Below are positions 61,946-64,000 of a stretch of 64,000 bases of DNA, piece by piece. The position numbers and the translations under genes are program-made. The stretch comes from Antilocapra americana (Eukaryota > Chordata > Mammalia > Artiodactyla > Antilocapridae), in NCBI GenBank assembly GCA_007570785.1, contig ML660201.1:37403656-37467655 (forward strand), read 5' to 3'. The stretch's first letter is position 1, and each line of letters begins with the position of its first letter. Below the pieces are notes generated by a model, which saw nothing but the letters and a program-made list of their open reading frames with translations, did not search any database and had not been told where the DNA came from.

Positions 61946-62462
61946 TAAAAAGAGGAGTGGGTTAAAAGTGATTACCTCAAAGAAAACCAAAGGTTATGTA
62001 AAATCATGAATACTCCTCCAGTAATCAAGTCATACAGCAGATTCAGAGGCTCTTCATCTGTCATTTGTTCATAACTTCGGAGCAGAGCTTTACCTCATCC
62101 CCTTTCAGGCAGAGCAGCCGTGTTGTCAATATTACTCTCTAAATTGGCATTTCCTGCAAGCTCTGGAAGTTGTCTTCTTTCTGTTCTGCTAGTTAGCCAA
62201 AGGGAAGTTTTATCACCTTTTTAACACCAGTAATCTCTTTAACAGCTTGTGCACCAACCCCAAGCTCAGAGCCTCAGGCAGGGATCCCTCCTAGCAAGAG
62301 TTTAACATCTCTTGTGTTTCCAGGTTAATGGGGTTAACTCTCTGAATGTGGCAGGTGATACTAGTTTGCCAGTAGAGATAGACCATTTCCACTCTTTCAA
62401 AGTAATGTAAAGGCAAACTGAGCAGATAAAAAAAAAAAAAATAGGCACCCGATGATAGTGTT
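61946..62462. other. Unassigned sequence
   Basis: An A-run is at about 62429-62441. Nothing else recognised. Confidence 0.4.
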
Positions 62463-62477
62463 GGGGGGGGGGGGGGG
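62463..62477 (+). repeat. G15 homopolymer
   Basis: Fifteen consecutive G, the second such run on the plus strand in this window. Confidence 0.95.
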
Positions 62478-62519
62478 TGCTGGTGTTGAGGCACAAGGTA
62501 ACTGTAACGAGGGAGCTGC

Positions 62520-62670
62520 TCCCAGTGAGTTCAGCCTCCTGGTGTGGAGTCTGGAGACTTCAGGCTCCTGGCCTTGCCTCCACCCTCAGTGTGACCTGGA
62601 GCAAGTCACACAGCCTTTCTGGGCGACATTTTCTGCATCTCTGGGGACACTGGCTCACTGTGTTCTCTCT
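62520..62670 (+). repeat. MIR SINE (plus)
   Basis: 'tcaggctcctggccttgcct', 'gtgacctggagcaagtcaca' and 'cattttctgcatctctgggg' are MIR phrases in order. Confidence 0.65.
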
Positions 62671-62890
62671 ACTCGAACAAGACAACATGTGAAAGTGTAT
62701 GTCCTGAGGAAGTACTCAAAATTGCCCTTTAGGAATCTTTCATTTCCAAAATTCCTCATTCTCTGTTTATTATCTGTGTGATTGGCAAAGTGAAAATAAT
62801 GGGAGAATGGTTTAAGAAGGCTGCAGGCAGCCCATGTGGGTACTAGAAGAAATGCGCTGCATTTGAAATGATAGAAGCTGAATTTTAATG
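62671..62890. other. Unassigned sequence
   Basis: Nothing recognised. Confidence 0.4.
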
Positions 62891-63100
62891 CCTTTAGTTG
62901 CTCAGTCGTGCCTGACTCTTTGTAACCCCATGAACTGTAGCCTACCAGGCTCCTCTGTCCATGGCCATTCTCCAGGCAAGAATACTAGAGTTGGTTGCCA
63001 TGCCCTCCTCCAGGGAGTCTTCCCAACCCAGGGATCAGACCCAGGTCTCCTGCATTGCAGGTGGATTCTTTACCATCTGAGTCTCCAGGGAAGCCCATGC
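62891..63100 (-). mobile_element. Bov-tA SINE
   Basis: Reverse copy: 'ttagttgctcagtcgtgcct' to 'tctgagtctccagggaagcc'. Confidence 0.93.
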
Positions 63101-63704
63101 ACCCCGGGTTTCTAGCTGAGTGATACTGAAAAAGTTGGTGTTCCTCCCTGGGCCTTTGGCTTCTTGTTAATACAACAGAAGGACTGGGTGATAGAATGTT
63201 TGAGTTGCCTCCAGGGTCAAGAAGTTGATGCTTCTTTTGTGCCCGCTGTCTCAGACCTTAATTGTGTATAATAACCAGTCTTTGCCTGTCACCCTTGACA
63301 AGTTGAGTTGTCACCTGTGGTCACATAGGTGAAAGCACCTTAACATGTAGGCATGCCATCTATTTCATGTAGTTATAATGCCATCGTGATGTAGTGTTAC
63401 TAAAAAACAAAAATAGAAGTTTTAGTCCTCCTATGTTCCACCATCTCTCAAAATACAGAGACTAGGACTTCTATACATGTAGTAGGCATCATGATTGCAT
63501 GAAGATATATAATTAGAACAAGACACTGTGACCACAACAGTATTTCTGTGGTTGCTTGCTGAACAAGTATGTTTCTAAAAACATGCAAGGGAAATTCTGA
63601 TGTGGAATCAGTGTTGAGAAGCCCTGATGGGTACCTTTTATATATTGGAAGTCCTTGGATTCTAGCAATTTCTCTCTAGACTTTGGGGTTCTTCTGTGAC
63701 TCAC
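63101..63704. other. Unassigned sequence
   Basis: A possible weak MIR lies at 63125-63230. No gene. Confidence 0.4.
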
Positions 63705-63870
63705 TAGTTCTGTAGTCATGAGTAAGTTATTGAATTTCTCAATGCTTGATTCCTCATCTCAAAAGTGGGGACAGGGACACCTCTCTTTCAACTTGCTGGA
63801 CAGATTAGATGAGATACTGGCTGTCTTTTGAAAGCTGTGTACCATGTAGCAAATGCTATGGTAACTATTA
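63705..63870 (+). repeat. MIR SINE (plus)
   Basis: 'gagtaagttattgaatttct' then 'cttgattcctcatctcaaaa', 'gattagatgagatactggct' match the MIR 3' half. Confidence 0.65.
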
Positions 63871-64000
63871 TATTTGGTTGGGAAAGCCCCAGTCCTACAG
63901 AACTAATTGGGCCAGGCATGTTTGGGGTATCCCAGATTCAACAGATAACAAGTTAAAGGACCTTTAATAATTTTTCTAATTCTCACTGAAATTTTTGCTT

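Overview
The window is nuclear DNA of a bovid ruminant (cattle, sheep, goat or a close relative). The evidence is the repeat content: BovB (RTE) LINE fragments, about twenty tRNA-Glu-derived Bov-tA/BovA2 SINEs, older CHR-type artiodactyl SINEs and ruminant-type L1 3' ends. Below these lie ancient mammalian layers of MIR, L2, MER5A/MER20 hAT relics and MLT1-like LTRs. The sequence is AT-rich and I find no functional multi-exon host gene. Nearly all ORFs are short and fall in repeats or random sequence. The region is intergenic, or possibly inside a very large intron; exons of an unfamiliar gene cannot be excluded by eye. The only recognisable host coding sequences are two processed retrocopies. 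A plus-strand MRPS25 pseudogene (about 23188-23785) lies inside an old L1. It has a lost start codon, several frameshifts and an internal gap that looks like a skipped exon. A minus-strand RPS15A retrocopy (about 27375-27884) keeps a full 130-codon reading frame but carries a 37-bp tandem duplication over its start codon. Both have poly(A) tails and 16-bp target-site duplications. Layout: 1-4.9 kb holds MER5A, MIR, an MLT1-like LTR split by a CHR SINE, a 1-kb BovB with the reverse-transcriptase YADD motif, and a second CHR SINE. 5-20 kb is mostly AT-rich unassigned DNA with scattered L1, MER20, Bov-tA, MIR and L2. 20-24.6 kb is L2 followed by an old L1 carrying the MRPS25 retrocopy. 27.3-28.2 kb is the RPS15A retrocopy followed by a SINE. 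28.9-33.9 kb is a BovB cluster with an inverted pair and an exact 154-bp duplication. 37-46 kb holds SINEs, candidate ERV LTRs (one is a clear 394-bp solo LTR) and an L1 inserted into a SINE. 46-64 kb holds scattered SINEs, L1 ends, MIR and L2, with a long block poor in young repeats at 51.2-54.5 kb. No operon, CRISPR array, intact virus or novel gene system is visible. The observations most worth checking are two exact local duplications (154 bp and 48 bp), which may be template-switch events or assembly artefacts, and the two retrocopies. Repeat family names are from memory of consensus features; edges of old repeats are approximate.
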